Below are positions 28,001 to 39,054 of a stretch of DNA of 64,000 nucleotides, piece after piece. The stretch's first letter is position 1. Every line of letters starts with the position of its first letter. The translations under genes were made by a program, and so were the position numbers. The notes beneath the pieces are model-generated. The model made no database searches. It saw only the letters and a program-made list of their open reading frames with translations, and was not told where the DNA came from. The stretch is from Girardinichthys multiradiatus (Eukaryota; Chordata; Actinopteri; Cyprinodontiformes; Goodeidae), in NCBI RefSeq assembly GCF_021462225.1, contig NC_061816.1, positions 10,937,390-11,001,389 on the forward strand, read 5' to 3'.

Positions 28001-29428
28001 CCACTCAGGCTTTTCATTAGCCAGGTCTCTGTAGTTGTCATTGGAGACAATGATGCCGTCTGACTCATACGCCAGCTTGACGATGAAGCGATCGTCATAA
28101 CAAACCACGCGGCGACCTTGGACGCGCCGCGACGGGGTAAAGACCAGGATTTTTTCCTTCTCAAGGCGCCGCAGGATCTCCTGATCTGAGGGGGTGAGAG
28201 TTATGGGAAGATTAAGGTAAAAGACACAATAGAGAAAAATTAATTGCACTGTTTAAAGTTTTTTATACTTGCCTGTTATTGGAGCATCAGGGCGGGACTG
28301 CTCTTTCCTCCAAGCAGGCACAAAAACTGTGATGTTCTGATGACCACGCTCCAGGAACCAGTCTACAGCCAGCTGGATGCCCTGACAGGAAAACACCTCT
28401 TTGTTCCCATGACTGTAGGACATAGAAAAGGTGTTTTTAAATGTGTTATGAATCTAAAGATCACTAACACACATGTGACCTTTCACCCATGAGACCTTCT
28501 CTCCAAGGCCCTATATGACCCTATATATAGTTCTTTGGTAGTTTTTGAGCTTCTTGGTTGATGAATTGATGAATGTTCTAGTGTTAAGAAAGTGTTTCAA
28601 CCTCTGTACTGCTAATAAAATCTATGAAATAACACTTGACCAGAGTGTTCCTCCTCACCTCATAGCCACGTTGCTGCCGTCCACCACGATCGGCCGCAGG
28701 TTGTCCTGGTCGCAGAAAGACTCTGAGGGTAACGGAGAGTCCGATCTCTGGCCATCCAGCATATCAGAACAGCCGCAAGACGACAAAGATGAAGATGATG
28801 AGGTAGAGGTCAATACTCCCGCTGGCTGTTCGCTGTCAGATTTGGTGCCCAGTTTGACCAGTTCGCCAAGTATGTCGTTGATGAGGGTGTCGGGTCCAAG
28901 CTTGGACAAAACTTGTCGCACAGTCTCTTCGGAGTAGCCCAGCTTCAAGGCAAACTCCAGCTTGGCCTGGTAGTCCTTCCCTCCTGGCTTGGGCTCTGGC
29001 TCTGATGTGGTGGTGTTGGATGGAGGCTCAGGCGATTCATGCTCGGGTTCCCCTGAGAGGGCAGGCTCGGGAGGCCCCTCTGTGCCCAGATCCACACATT
29101 GTGTGCGGCACAGCGGCTGGTGGGTGTTTTTACTGCAGGTGTACGTGACCTCTCCTCCGTCTGAATCTGCCCCTACCACAGGGGCAGATTGGGAAGACTG
29201 CGCCAACTTGCACTCTCCATCGGATCCCCCGCTCTCCTCTGCCAGTGTCGTTGGAGGGGAACCCAGCGTGGTGTTTTTGGTGAAGCTCTCCCCCTGCTTT
29301 TCCATAGCAGGGGGTTCGTCAACGCCGCCAGCCTGCCGGTCGGCCCCCGCTACGTGGAGATACTCCAGGTCCGGCCCCAGGTCGAGGATGTGGCCCGCTC
29401 CCGCCTCCACATGGTCCTTCTGGCCCAT
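25077..29428 (-). CDS. zc3h12c: ZC3H12C (Regnase-3), NYN/PIN endoribonuclease with CCCH zinc finger
   Basis: Cytoplasmic mRNA-degrading nuclease of the Regnase family. Coding exons on the minus strand: 28659-29428, 28273-28412, 27951-28185, 27679-27785, 25077-26647; 940 aa against 883 in human. A UBA-like helical region starts near residue 153 ([16 protein letters not shown]). The nuclease domain starts at VVDGSN; acidic residues D250, D334, D335 and D353 have the same spacing as Regnase-1 D141/D225/D226/D244. The zinc finger is C415-x5-C421-x5-C427-x3-H431. The long Ser/Pro/His-rich tail ends in the conserved [14 protein letters not shown]. The family member is fixed by that tail and by [12 protein letters not shown] chose the ATG ending at 29428 (MGQKDHV) because it matches an internal Met of the human protein and the upstream frame has a stop. 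One intron uses a GC donor. Convergent with rdx, as in human. Confidence 0.94.
26700..26890. repeat. Palindromic fish repeat (MITE-like)
   Basis: In the intron before the last zc3h12c exon. The ends GGATCTACTGTCCTGCAG and TTGCAGTACAGTGGCTCTCC are inverted to each other around an AT-rich centre containing TTTACTCAGGTATGTTGGA. The same inner motif recurs at about 27470-27640. Class uncertain. Confidence 0.5.
27295..27640. mobile_element. Tc1-like fragment joined to a second MITE-like copy
   Basis: 27295-27440 holds the transposon phrase gaggaattttggcccactc and a following cagccacattggaggatttt, the 3' part of a Tc1-like transposase on the minus strand. 27470-27640 repeats the palindromic element seen at 26700, with the phrase ggttcaggtatgttgaacca. 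Confidence 0.5.
28271..28272 (-). other. GC splice donor in zc3h12c
   Basis: The exon 28273-28412 ends CAATAACAG followed by GCAAGTATA. A GC donor with otherwise perfect consensus (CAG|GCAAGT) keeps the reading frame into the next exon (Thr-Asp-Gln). The nearest GT, four bases further on, would shift the frame. Confidence 0.85.
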
Positions 29429-29497
29429 GGATGTGTCACAGACATCCAGCACACCGGGCTGAGCAGCGCTCTATCACAAAGCTCCACTCATCTGTGC
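29429..29497 (-). promoter_or_regulatory. zc3h12c 5' UTR part with a 5-codon upstream ORF
   Basis: The likely acceptor CTGCTCTTTCAG precedes 29497. Immediately inside is ATG-AGT-GGA-GCT-TTG-TGA (29491 down to 29474), a minimal uORF 45 bases upstream of the chosen start. It may lower translation. The acceptor is inferred from consensus only. Confidence 0.5.
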
Positions 29498-30646
29498 CTG
29501 AAAGAGCAGATGGAGAGGAGTTACTCAGTTTAAATCACATTTATAGTATAGTATGCAGACAGTGGGCCCTCAATTTCATTGTGATAAATCATGAGCTGTC
29601 ACAGATCCCTCCAGAGTAAAATCACTACTTTAACTTATATGTGGTTGTCAATGACATCCGTCACCAAAGCAGGTGGAAACTGCTTTAAGTTTGCTTTTTT
29701 AATAGTTACGCAATGAATTTCAGTCATTATAGGAAAACAATTCTCTTTTAATCTTTATATTCCAGTAAATTTATGATGTAATCTACTCTGGCTCCAACTG
29801 AATGTGTGGTGCGAACCCCCCCATCCCAGACACAAAGAACAACAGCGGCCCCTCGCTTTAATTAACGGGTTCCCGCCTTCCCCCCCCCACTCAAAGCTGA
29901 CCCCAGTATGTTTTAAAAAGCGCCATGCCACCGCACATTAATCTACAGAGTAACACAGGATGAACTGTTTTATAGAAAAACAAGACGTCCAGCCGTTACT
30001 CCCCCCACCCCCAATTATTCAACCTCATAATTAAGGTCCATATGCTCCCTCCCACACTGTGGTGCTCTGGCCGATCAGGATATCATGTTCAAGCATCAAG
30101 AAAAGTGTACCTTGTTACGGCTTTGCAGAAATTTAATTAAAGTGAAAATTTAACTTGCACATTACTACCTCAAAAGAAACTTGTCGACTTGCATTTATTT
30201 TTAATGGTGATGTAAATTTTTCATAAGGTAAATCATTGATCTTAGGGATGCAACGATTGCTAGTCAGGTTAAAGGAATCAGATGATTTTGAAGTGTAATG
30301 GGTTTGTGGGAGAAACATTTTAGAGATGCACTGAGAAATTTGGACATTTTAAGCTCAGCCAATTAGAAACTCGGCTGATGAGACTTTTCCAAGCTGCCAC
30401 TGAGTGAATTAGTTTTTCTCTGTCAGTCAGATGTTTAACAAGAAATTGTCTTTTCTTAGTTGCATGTTTACTGTTCCTTCAGGCTGCTACTTTTAAAGAG
30501 AGAGAGAGAGAGAGAAGAGAGAAGAGAGAGAAGAGAAGAGAGAGAAGAGAGAGAGAGAGAAAGAGAGAGAGAAGAGAAGAGAGAGAAGAGAGAGAGAGAA
30601 GAGAGAGAGAGAAGAGAGAGAGAGAAGAAAGAGAGAAGAGAGAGAC

Positions 30647-30709
<63 letters not shown>

Positions 30710-30718
30710 AGAGAGAGA

Positions 30719-30760
<42 letters not shown>

Positions 30761-30770
30761 AGAGAGAGAC

Positions 30771-30867
<97 letters not shown>

Positions 30868-33559
30868 CAGCTGATAACAGGAAGGCTGAACTTATTTCTG
30901 GGGAGTTATGGACTTTAAACTGTTGTCAAAGTTGCATTTTAAACCTAAAATGTCCTTCCAATAACTTGCATCATATTATTCCAGTGACAAGCACAAAAGA
31001 AAAAAGCGGTTTTCGAGAAACCTTACAAAAGGTTTTTACTGGACATATTTTCCATTAAACAAAAAATATGCCGTCTAGCAAGAAATCAGAACTGGCAACC
31101 AGTGCTTTGCCATATTACATGTTAAATGATATGGGAAACCTGATTTTTCATATTGCAATGCAGAGAACAAGTGGAACATGATTTGGACAAAGCATTTGAG
31201 GGAAGGTGAAGTGACTTGGGAGCTGCTGGGAGGGGAGGGGGAACAGGGTTGAGTGCATTTTATGAAACAGGAGCTGCCGAGCTACTGTTGCTAAGCTACA
31301 GCTGTTGAAAGCATGCCACGACAGGAGCGTTCAACCGGCTACCCGACAAAACAGAGACCTATATGGGGGACAAGCAGAGCTTAAGTGTGCCTCACTGACA
31401 ACAATAGACCTGTAGCAGTGATTAGGATCAGGGCCTTGGCATTTACTGCTGTGGGCGCTGATGAGCACATAAACATCTACCTCACAAGGTGACTCATTCG
31501 TTTTGTAAAAACAGTGAGCCCATTTTTTATTTTTTTTTAAACGGCCATCAAGGTGCTCTTCTCTCAGGCCGGTTCGAACAAAAGCATCACATCAGCAGTG
31601 CTCAGACCCAAGGATGCAAGCAGTGTTGAATCCTGCTGCTGATAAGCAACCTGATTAAATTAATCTAGCATGCATGGTGTGGACAACACATTAGAGTCTG
31701 TGGTCCACTTCACCTTCAAATCTTTCAATGAGAAATGTGTTTGTTGCAGTTAAAATTGAAATAAATACCTCAACTCTAAATTATTTGCACAAAAAGCTGC
31801 AAATTTTGCACTTAGCTCACATCAGTCTGCAGAACTAAAATAGTTCATGGCAGAAAAAGCTTGTACACTCTAATATATACAATCCAAATATATCTGTGGT
31901 GAGCACAAGTTCAACCTTAAAACTACTAAATTTATAACATTAAAGCTGCAGAAAATGGAGAAGGAAGACCTTAAGCATCTCATTCCAGTTTCAGAACACT
32001 AATGAAGAATTCATAAATACTATAAAAGTTGGATTTTTAGACAAACCTTTTAATTTAACCATCAAAACAAATCAAATCTTAATCCAACCAGACCATTAGT
32101 CATCATTAAAGCCTCTTATTTTACTGTCAGATGTTCAAAACTCCCCCATTGTGGTTCCAGCTTTCAGTCCATTTTTTTTTTTAAAAGCCTCCAACCTCTC
32201 CTAACCGACCAATACCAAGGCAGAACCTCATCTCTGGGTGGGTGCAACTTTCAAACATCAGCCACTGATGAATATGTAAACACAGTCTTTACCGGCTAGT
32301 GCAGCAGTGAGCAGAGACCGAGCAGAAGAGGGGGGAGGGGGGCAAAGGGTTTAAAAAGGCGGTTTTTCAGTGGAGGAGGTGCCTGGTAGCGCATCACTGC
32401 ATGCACGGCCACCACCGTGCAAAAGTTAAAGGAAAAAGAGAGAAAAAAAAAAAGCCCGGCAGAATCAGCTGGGGGTAGCAGAGTGTGTCTGCTGAGCAGT
32501 TCTCACTCCTGAAGTCTCCAGTTCAGGCAAACTCACCCCCAAAACCCCTCTCTGCATTTAACATCAGCTTTCCGATTCCTTAAAAATGCATTAATTTTCT
32601 TACCCACCCACCAATGTGTTTCTATATAAAACCTGTACAAAGGTTTGCGTAAATATGACAAAAAACGTTACGGCAACAGTTTCCTCAGCCTAAAACACAA
32701 ACAAGCAACTGAATTTTGACATTGATCTCTGAAGCTTTGATGCATGAAGAGGCTGCTTTGTTTAAACCCTCTGAATAAGCTAAATCTCTTTTGGTAAAAA
32801 TGATTAAAAAAATTTAAATATGGCCTGTGAGAATATATTTTTTACAAGCATTCCTATATAAAACAGAAACATCCCACAGTAATCTTGAGCAACCTGCATG
32901 TCTACATGTAGTTTATTTATACAGACGTCTAAAAAGAAAATCTTGAAAAAGTTATAAAAATTATTTTCAGCTACAAACATGTTTTGAATTGTTTGGTTCA
33001 TCATCTTTGTAGTTAAGTAACAGGTTGGGGAGGGGCCAGTTCTATTCCAATTACAAATGCTACTGTGTCTTAAAACTTATTTAACTTTGATTTTGATTTG
33101 TGAAGTTTGTTTTCTGTATTTTTTATTTTTTTAAATGTGAGTAATTTAGAGTAATTTTAAATAAAAATGGCATGGCATAAAAAGTTAAGGATTATCTGCT
33201 TTATTTCATTTTATGGGATTTCTGAATTACATTTAAGGGTATTTAAGCAGTTTTCACAAATTTTAGATGAAACTGGAATGTTTTCCAGAACCATTCTAGA
33301 TTAGCTGGTTTAGTAAGATCCCCTGCATCATAAAACGTTTGACCCGGTCTAATAAGCTCAGGGCTGAAAAAGCTACATGACATCATTCTGTTCTTGCAGC
33401 TCTGGTTCTTCCACATTGTTCTTGACAAATTCTGGTCAGAAGGTTGTTCCTGCCACCTCAAGTACAATAACAAACTTATCTGTTCTTGCAGAGTTTGTAT
33501 CTGCCTTTATTTTTACTTTACGTGAACTACAGTTATAGATTCAGTCCTATAACTGTTGT
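29498..33559. other. Presumed zc3h12c 5' intron, mostly featureless
   Basis: Apart from the GA microsatellite listed separately I see nothing coding. There are C-rich stretches at 29810-30050. A GC-richer patch lies near 32290-32480, with CAG- and TCC-rich runs that could be regulatory, but no donor or ORF was convincing. Confidence 0.4.
30497..30864. repeat. Long GA/GAA microsatellite
   Basis: About 368 bp of almost pure GAGA interspersed with AGAAGAG. It is purine-only apart from three isolated pyrimidines (two C in GACAG, one T in GATAG), so it is a candidate H-DNA (triplex) tract. The 152-codon open frame across it is a repeat artefact. Confidence 0.97.
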
Positions 33560-34290
33560 AGTGAGAGTTCACTCCATGGTGAGATCCAAAGAGCAGCCCG
33601 AGGCCTTCAATAAGAAGATTGTAGAAGCTTATCTGGTGAGGGCTTTAAAGAGGTTTCAGAAAAATTGCAACAAGTCATTGCACTGTATGGAAAACACGTC
33701 TGTTTGGCCACACAGGTTCACCCTTAAGCCAGACCGTAAGATGCTAAAAGAAGTCTCCAGAAACTCTAAAATGTCGTTGCAGAACCTAAAGCAGGTTCTT
33801 GGTACTGTTGAAAAGAAAGTGCAAGCCTGCGCAGTCTGAAAGAGACTGAATGTGTTTAACTTTACAAGAAGGTGTGCATAAAGAAAATCTTTGTGTCTAG
33901 GAAAAACGTAAAAGTCTGACCAAGGTTTGCCAGAGAGAGCAGAGATAAGTACCAGGGCCGAGTCTAAAATTACATTTTTGGACACCAGAACAGAGAACTT
34001 GTTTGGCAATAGCCAAATACAGCGTTCCAGGTAAAGATCCTCATAAAAACTGTGAAGCATGCAGGTGGAAGTGCCAAGGTGTAGGGATGGTTTACTACAT
34101 CACCGTCTACTAAAGAGCGTTTGAGGATAATGCGAGACCACCCGTATATGAAAAATAAATCTGTGGGACCTGCAACATGACAATGACCCCAAAACACACC
34201 AGTAAATCCACCAAGTACTGGATGAAAATCAAGAAATGGAAAGCCCTGGTTGGAGTCAAAGCCCAGATCGGTACAGATTATGTGAAATGA
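33560..34290 (+). pseudogene. Decayed Tc1-like transposase
   Basis: The plus-strand frame starts VHSMVRSKEQPEAFNKKIVE, typical of the N-terminal helix-turn-helix of a Tc1 transposase. Later, separated by many frame breaks, are a stretch like HFWTPEQRTCL, a GGGSAKV-like remnant, and NDPKTHQ...STKYWMKIKK, the DNDPKHTS-type region. The ends are not identifiable. Dead copy. Confidence 0.7.
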
Positions 34291-34700
34291 AACAGGCTGA
34301 GCATACAAGAGAGATGTCCAACCTCTCTACAGCTCAGTGTAAAAAATATTCCAAAATATTAACAGACACAGTCAATTAATCTCTTGTTGACTTGCTTTGA
34401 ACTAACCGAGCTCAGGTTCGTATTTTTGGTTTTTTAGGATTAGGCGCTTAAGTCATTTTACAGATAGATCCTCCCCCACCTGTTGCTGTACACTGATTAC
34501 CAGCTGGCTCAAAGAAGGCTGCTACACTATTTCTTAGTGTAAAAGAAAGACAAAACTGCTTTTATTGGACCATAAAGGTTCAATCTGTCATGCACATATC
34601 TTGATTGTTTTGCAAAAAGCCAGAGACATCAGCATCACTGAGTTTCATGAGAATATATTTGCTTTTAGCAGCAGAAAGGTGAAGGGTTCGTCTCACTTAC

Positions 34701-34800
34701 CAGAGCCAAACACATTTGGGAGTCTCATTTCCACAGATTTAAACCCTCGCTGAGCAGATGAGAAAAACTGCAGGTGAAACTTAAATTAATCCGGAGACAA
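34701..34800 (-). promoter_or_regulatory. Candidate alternative 5' non-coding exon of zc3h12c
   Basis: A strong donor (CTCTG|GTAAGTGAG) ends this exon at 34701 on the minus strand. Spliced to the acceptor at 29497, its ATG (MRLPNVFGS) runs to a stop before the main ORF, so it would be untranslated leader. The upstream end is arbitrary. RNA evidence would decide. Confidence 0.3.
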
Positions 34801-37737
34801 AGGTGCCACAGCGGCCCCATCCGAGCATCTGGTTCCTCCCTGTGCAAGGTGTCTTCTAGAGCAAAACGGAGTATTTTAGCTGCAAGTAGCAGGCAGGTTG
34901 GACAATGAGCGGCTGGACAGATGGAGCAACAATGTCTGCCTTTCCCTGGTTTGAAGTGGGAGCTTCTCCACCAATCAGAGTGCAGCAGACATACACTGAG
35001 ACATGAGGAAGAGGAGGGGAGTGGCTCTGGGCAGATGCCTGCTTCCCTAAGGCACGCGTACTCTCCAGCACACACACACACACTCCTATCCCAAGTCCGA
35101 AAGGGCTTTCCCTGTGTGGCCGATGAATCAACGAGGGGTGGGCCGTCCAACAATAGAGCCACACAAAGGGAGGCTGGGGAGGGCAGCTGCAGTGTAGGGC
35201 GGCTGCTATTACAACCCGGGGCTGCAAAGGGGAACACCTGGCTACAGAGTGCCACAGTCACTCTTCTTTCTTTGTTTCAGACTGGGGGTGGTGCTGCTGC
35301 TGCAGGGGGGAGGACAGAAAGAAAGGCACCGAGACAGGCTGAACGACTGGCGTGGCCTTTAAGAGAGTGCAGGAGGAAGGAGGGGAGCGTGGATGAGCTT
35401 AAGCAGAGGAGAAATGTGGAGCGGGGAGTGAGGGACTTCAAAAAGTTTATGCCCCTGTTCTGCATTGTTGTGGCACACTTTGGCCAGATGACTCGGAAAC
35501 ACAAATCTTTGCTCCTCTTTCTTTCCACGACGCCCACTGAGCATCCGATTTATATTAAGCGCAGCGTCATGGTGCAACACACTGACTGGTAACACAAAAA
35601 ATACTAAACCAACTGAGAATCCTGGGTTCCCTTAAAGTTTTCATCCTCATATTCGCCTTAAATTACTAGGCCTATCTGGGGTTTTAAAAGGTTTCAATTC
35701 AAAAATTCAGCAATAATTTATTTCCGATATTTCTACAGAAACTAGGACTGATGGATGATTTAGACTTTTAGTTCTCAGGACCCTGTCCTGCATGTTTTAG
35801 GTGCTTTGTTGCTACCAGACACCTGATGTGGCAGATATTCCACGATGCATCAACATAATATCAATCATTACCACAAAGCTTAACGTGCAAAGTTTGTGTA
35901 GCAAATTCATGCATGATGCAAATTTCTCCCTGCCTGTTTAGCTCTGGATCAGCGACAAAAAGAAACGCAAGAATGCTTTCAGGTACATAAAATGTACACA
36001 CTCCTGTTAAAACAGCAGGGTTTTTTTCCTCCTTTATTGGAAGTCAACAGACAAATTAAGCTGCAGTAATCTGGTTGCATAAGTTGGAGCATCTTTTGGT
36101 TCTTTTTCAGCAATCCTCTTTCCTTTGGCTGGACTATCAGCACCAACATCTTGACTTTGCCCTCTCTGCTTTGCAAACTTCTCCAAATCTCTCGACTCTT
36201 TTCAGAACTTGAATGTTCCTCTCCAGGCCTGAATGTGGTCTTTCACCATAAGGAGTATGGTTAGCCGTCAGGAGACGTCTGTCACATGCAGAAACACAAA
36301 TGCAGCTCATTCAGGGATTTACTCTTCTCCTGACTGATAAAGGAGATTGTTTCTGATCATTTGTAACCTCTCTCTGGGAAATAGGCCTAAGGATTATTTC
36401 TTAGAAGGAACCTGAGGTTAGTTTCAGATGCATCAGATTCACTATAATTGGTGGTTGATGTGAAATCACGAGGCGTGAACCTTAAACAGCCATTTCTTTT
36501 AACATTTTTTATATTATTTCCTCCAGATTTGTGTTTCTGTTGAATCATACAGATAAAAAAGTCCCATTTTCCCATCACAAAAACCTAGCATTTAAAAGCT
36601 GTGTGAGCTGTTAAATGCAGCAAGCACCACAAACTCTTGAAGCAGCAATTTATAAAAAAATCCACAGACCGGTTTTGGAGAACACAGGAATGCCTCAAGT
36701 CATATGAAAACATGTGTTTGAAATTTTGCCAATCACATAACAATAAATCAGTTGATAAAGCACAGACTCTTAAGTTATCTTGCTACAGCTAAAACATGCC
36801 AGCAACCGGCTGATGAAATGCTTTCCCAAATCAGTTCAGCGACAGATGAGGAAGATCAGGATGCAACAACTGACCAGCTGCACAGAGTCCAAACAGACGG
36901 CTGGACCAGGAGACTCAGGCCATCTGTCCTGACAAACAGGTGTGCTGCTCCCCCAGCAACTGCTGCAGGGCCTTCACTTTTATTTATCAGAGCAGAACAA
37001 CGCTGTTTCCACATGCAAATCTACAGAATGCTATGACAAAAAAAGTTAAAACATGTGCTGCTTCTACTGGTAAAATCTGGCCTTCATTGTGTGTTTTTGC
37101 TCACAGGTCGTTCATGATTTTATGATCTGGAGATTGGAACTAAAGCTTAAACTTGACTTGGTAAGCAATACAGCAGAGATTAAAATGTAGATTTGGGATA
37201 CAATGCTGCAGGGTTAAGCAAAAACTGAATTATAATTTACATGGATATCAGAAGCAAAGAAGCGGGGCAGCAGAAGGCAATCTTTTGTTGTGACCTCCCT
37301 AAATGCCCCACAGAGAGCATCATCACAGCACTGAGCTTTAATTTAAATACATGTGCAGATTCACTTTGTTGCGTAAAAACCCAGGTATAAACCAGATCTC
37401 ATTCAAATACTGCCCCAGATGTCGGAGGGAGAAACCCAAAACAGGTGGAAGAAACTGTCTCTTCTCCACATGCAGAACGAGAAAGCTTGGCCTTCAACAT
37501 CAACGCTGCCTCATCTCTTATTTCACAATATCTAATAAAAAAAAAGCAATAACAACACCCCACCCTCCTGCTCTACAATCCACATTTAAGACGTCGGGAA
37601 GGGAGCGCGCAGGGACGTGCACGGCCACCGCAGAAACCCAACACCGTCACGACCTCCCTTCCAGCTGCCACCCGCACCAGCACGCAGCTCCTCCGGCTAA
37701 CAGGTCCGCTCAGCTCACACCAAACTCGGCCACTTAC
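34801..37737. other. Presumed zc3h12c intron, no recognised gene
   Basis: A 34725-35261 minus-strand open frame of 178 codons is Cys/Ser-rich and shows no domain. A short CA run is at about 35070. A repeat-like phrase (ccctgtcctgcatgttttag) occurs near 35781. Otherwise nothing supported. Confidence 0.4.
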
Positions 37738-37870
37738 CCGGTCAGGGACGCCGCTGGACCAGTTCGGAGCTAAAACGACCAAATCCTATCATCCTGGGCT
37801 GGGGAAGGAAACAACAAGCCGTCCGGCTGGGGCTGCAGCGTGACCCAACCAACCTTCGTCAAGCTGATAT
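37738..37870 (-). promoter_or_regulatory. Candidate zc3h12c first exon and CpG-rich promoter
   Basis: 37570-37850 is GC- and CpG-rich compared with its surroundings. On the minus strand it holds an ETS-like CCGGAAGA near the start and ends with a near-perfect donor, CCGG|GTAAGTGG, at 37738. No long ORF precedes the donor, consistent with a 5' UTR exon joined to the acceptor at 29497. Assignment to zc3h12c is inference; it could also serve a non-coding transcript. Confidence 0.4.
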
Positions 37871-37879
37871 AGCAGCAAA

Positions 37880-39054
37880 GTGTCTTCCGGTCTGGAATTT
37901 CAAAATAAAACCTCAGACCTCAGGTGTGTTGCATCAACGACGCAGAATTGGACATCTAGGCAAAGTGTTATCGTAAATACGTTTACATTTAAACGCTTAC
38001 ACAATATTTGAAATACTTCAGGAAGTGAAAACGTTTAAGTCTGAGTTTTCATATAGAAAACACTGTATAAACAGGAAACTATGACATATGGTATTAAAAT
38101 TAATTCACAAAGCCTACTGCGCTGTTAAAAAGGCCTTGTGCTTGATAGCTGCAATAGCCCCCTCTTGTGGTTAAACTAAAAAGATGCAAATAATATTTTT
38201 ATCATGACAAGCTTGAAGTAAATTACGCTTGATGACTAAAAATAGTTTTATATGATTTATATGATTATATTATTTGTACGTGTCCTTTCACTTTAACGGC
38301 AGAACTGCCTCGAAGTTCAACATAAACCTGGAAAAGGCCCAGTTATTTGATACAGGTGTGTTAAGACCTCTAAAACATGCAATGAAAGGTTTCTGTGGAT
38401 AGTTGCTCCCCCCCAGATTTAGCTCCATCCAGCTTCCCCGTCTCCTCTGAGGAAAAGCATCCCCACAGCATGATGCTGCCAACACCACAGATGTTCTGAT
38501 CAGGGTAATTCTCTGAAAACAGGTTAATTTTGGTCTTATCCGACCAGAAAACAGTCTTTCAAACTGTTGAGGTACAAATAGAAATTATGAGATCATGAGG
38601 ACAATGAAGAAATACAGTGCAAAATATCAAAGCATTTTTCAGGATTATTAGATTACTTCTTCAAAAAGTTTACTATTATCATCGTTGATCAAAATAATGT
38701 TATTTTCTTGCAGGATGAGACAACTGCTGTTGAGGTTAAAAATCACAGACAAATGTACTGGTGATTTTTCATCAAGAGTTCAGTATTTATTCAGTGAACA
38801 TCAGATGAAATAAGGCCCAAGCCACCAGTTTTCAAAGAAAATGTCTATTTCTGCAAATGTCACATTTAAGAGTTTAAGTTTCACCGTATTCTCTACAGTT
38901 TATATCCATTTTGTTTTACACTTTTCACTTGTCTTAAACAAGCTACAGATGAACCAAGTGTTGTGGTTTGCACCTTCAAAAGCAACATAGATGTTTACAT
39001 TTATCTGTTACAGAAATATAGATGTGATGTTTTATGATAAAGAATGACGCAGCT
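37880..39054. other. Intergenic gap between zc3h12c and map4k4
   Basis: Contains a Tc1-like fragment at about 38340-38580 (minus-strand phrase ccccacagcatgatgctgcc on the plus strand). No gene is seen. Confidence 0.5.

Noticed and set aside
28989..29462. 157-codon plus-strand frame
   Set aside because: Antisense shadow of the first coding exon of zc3h12c, which has clear family homology on the other strand.
30460..30918. 152-codon Arg/Glu-rich open frame
   Set aside because: It lies entirely over the GA microsatellite; every purine repeat of this type yields such a frame.
34725..35261. 178-codon minus-strand Cys/Ser-rich frame
   Set aside because: No domain or family resemblance; only a nearby splice donor is credible, so I list just a candidate non-coding exon.
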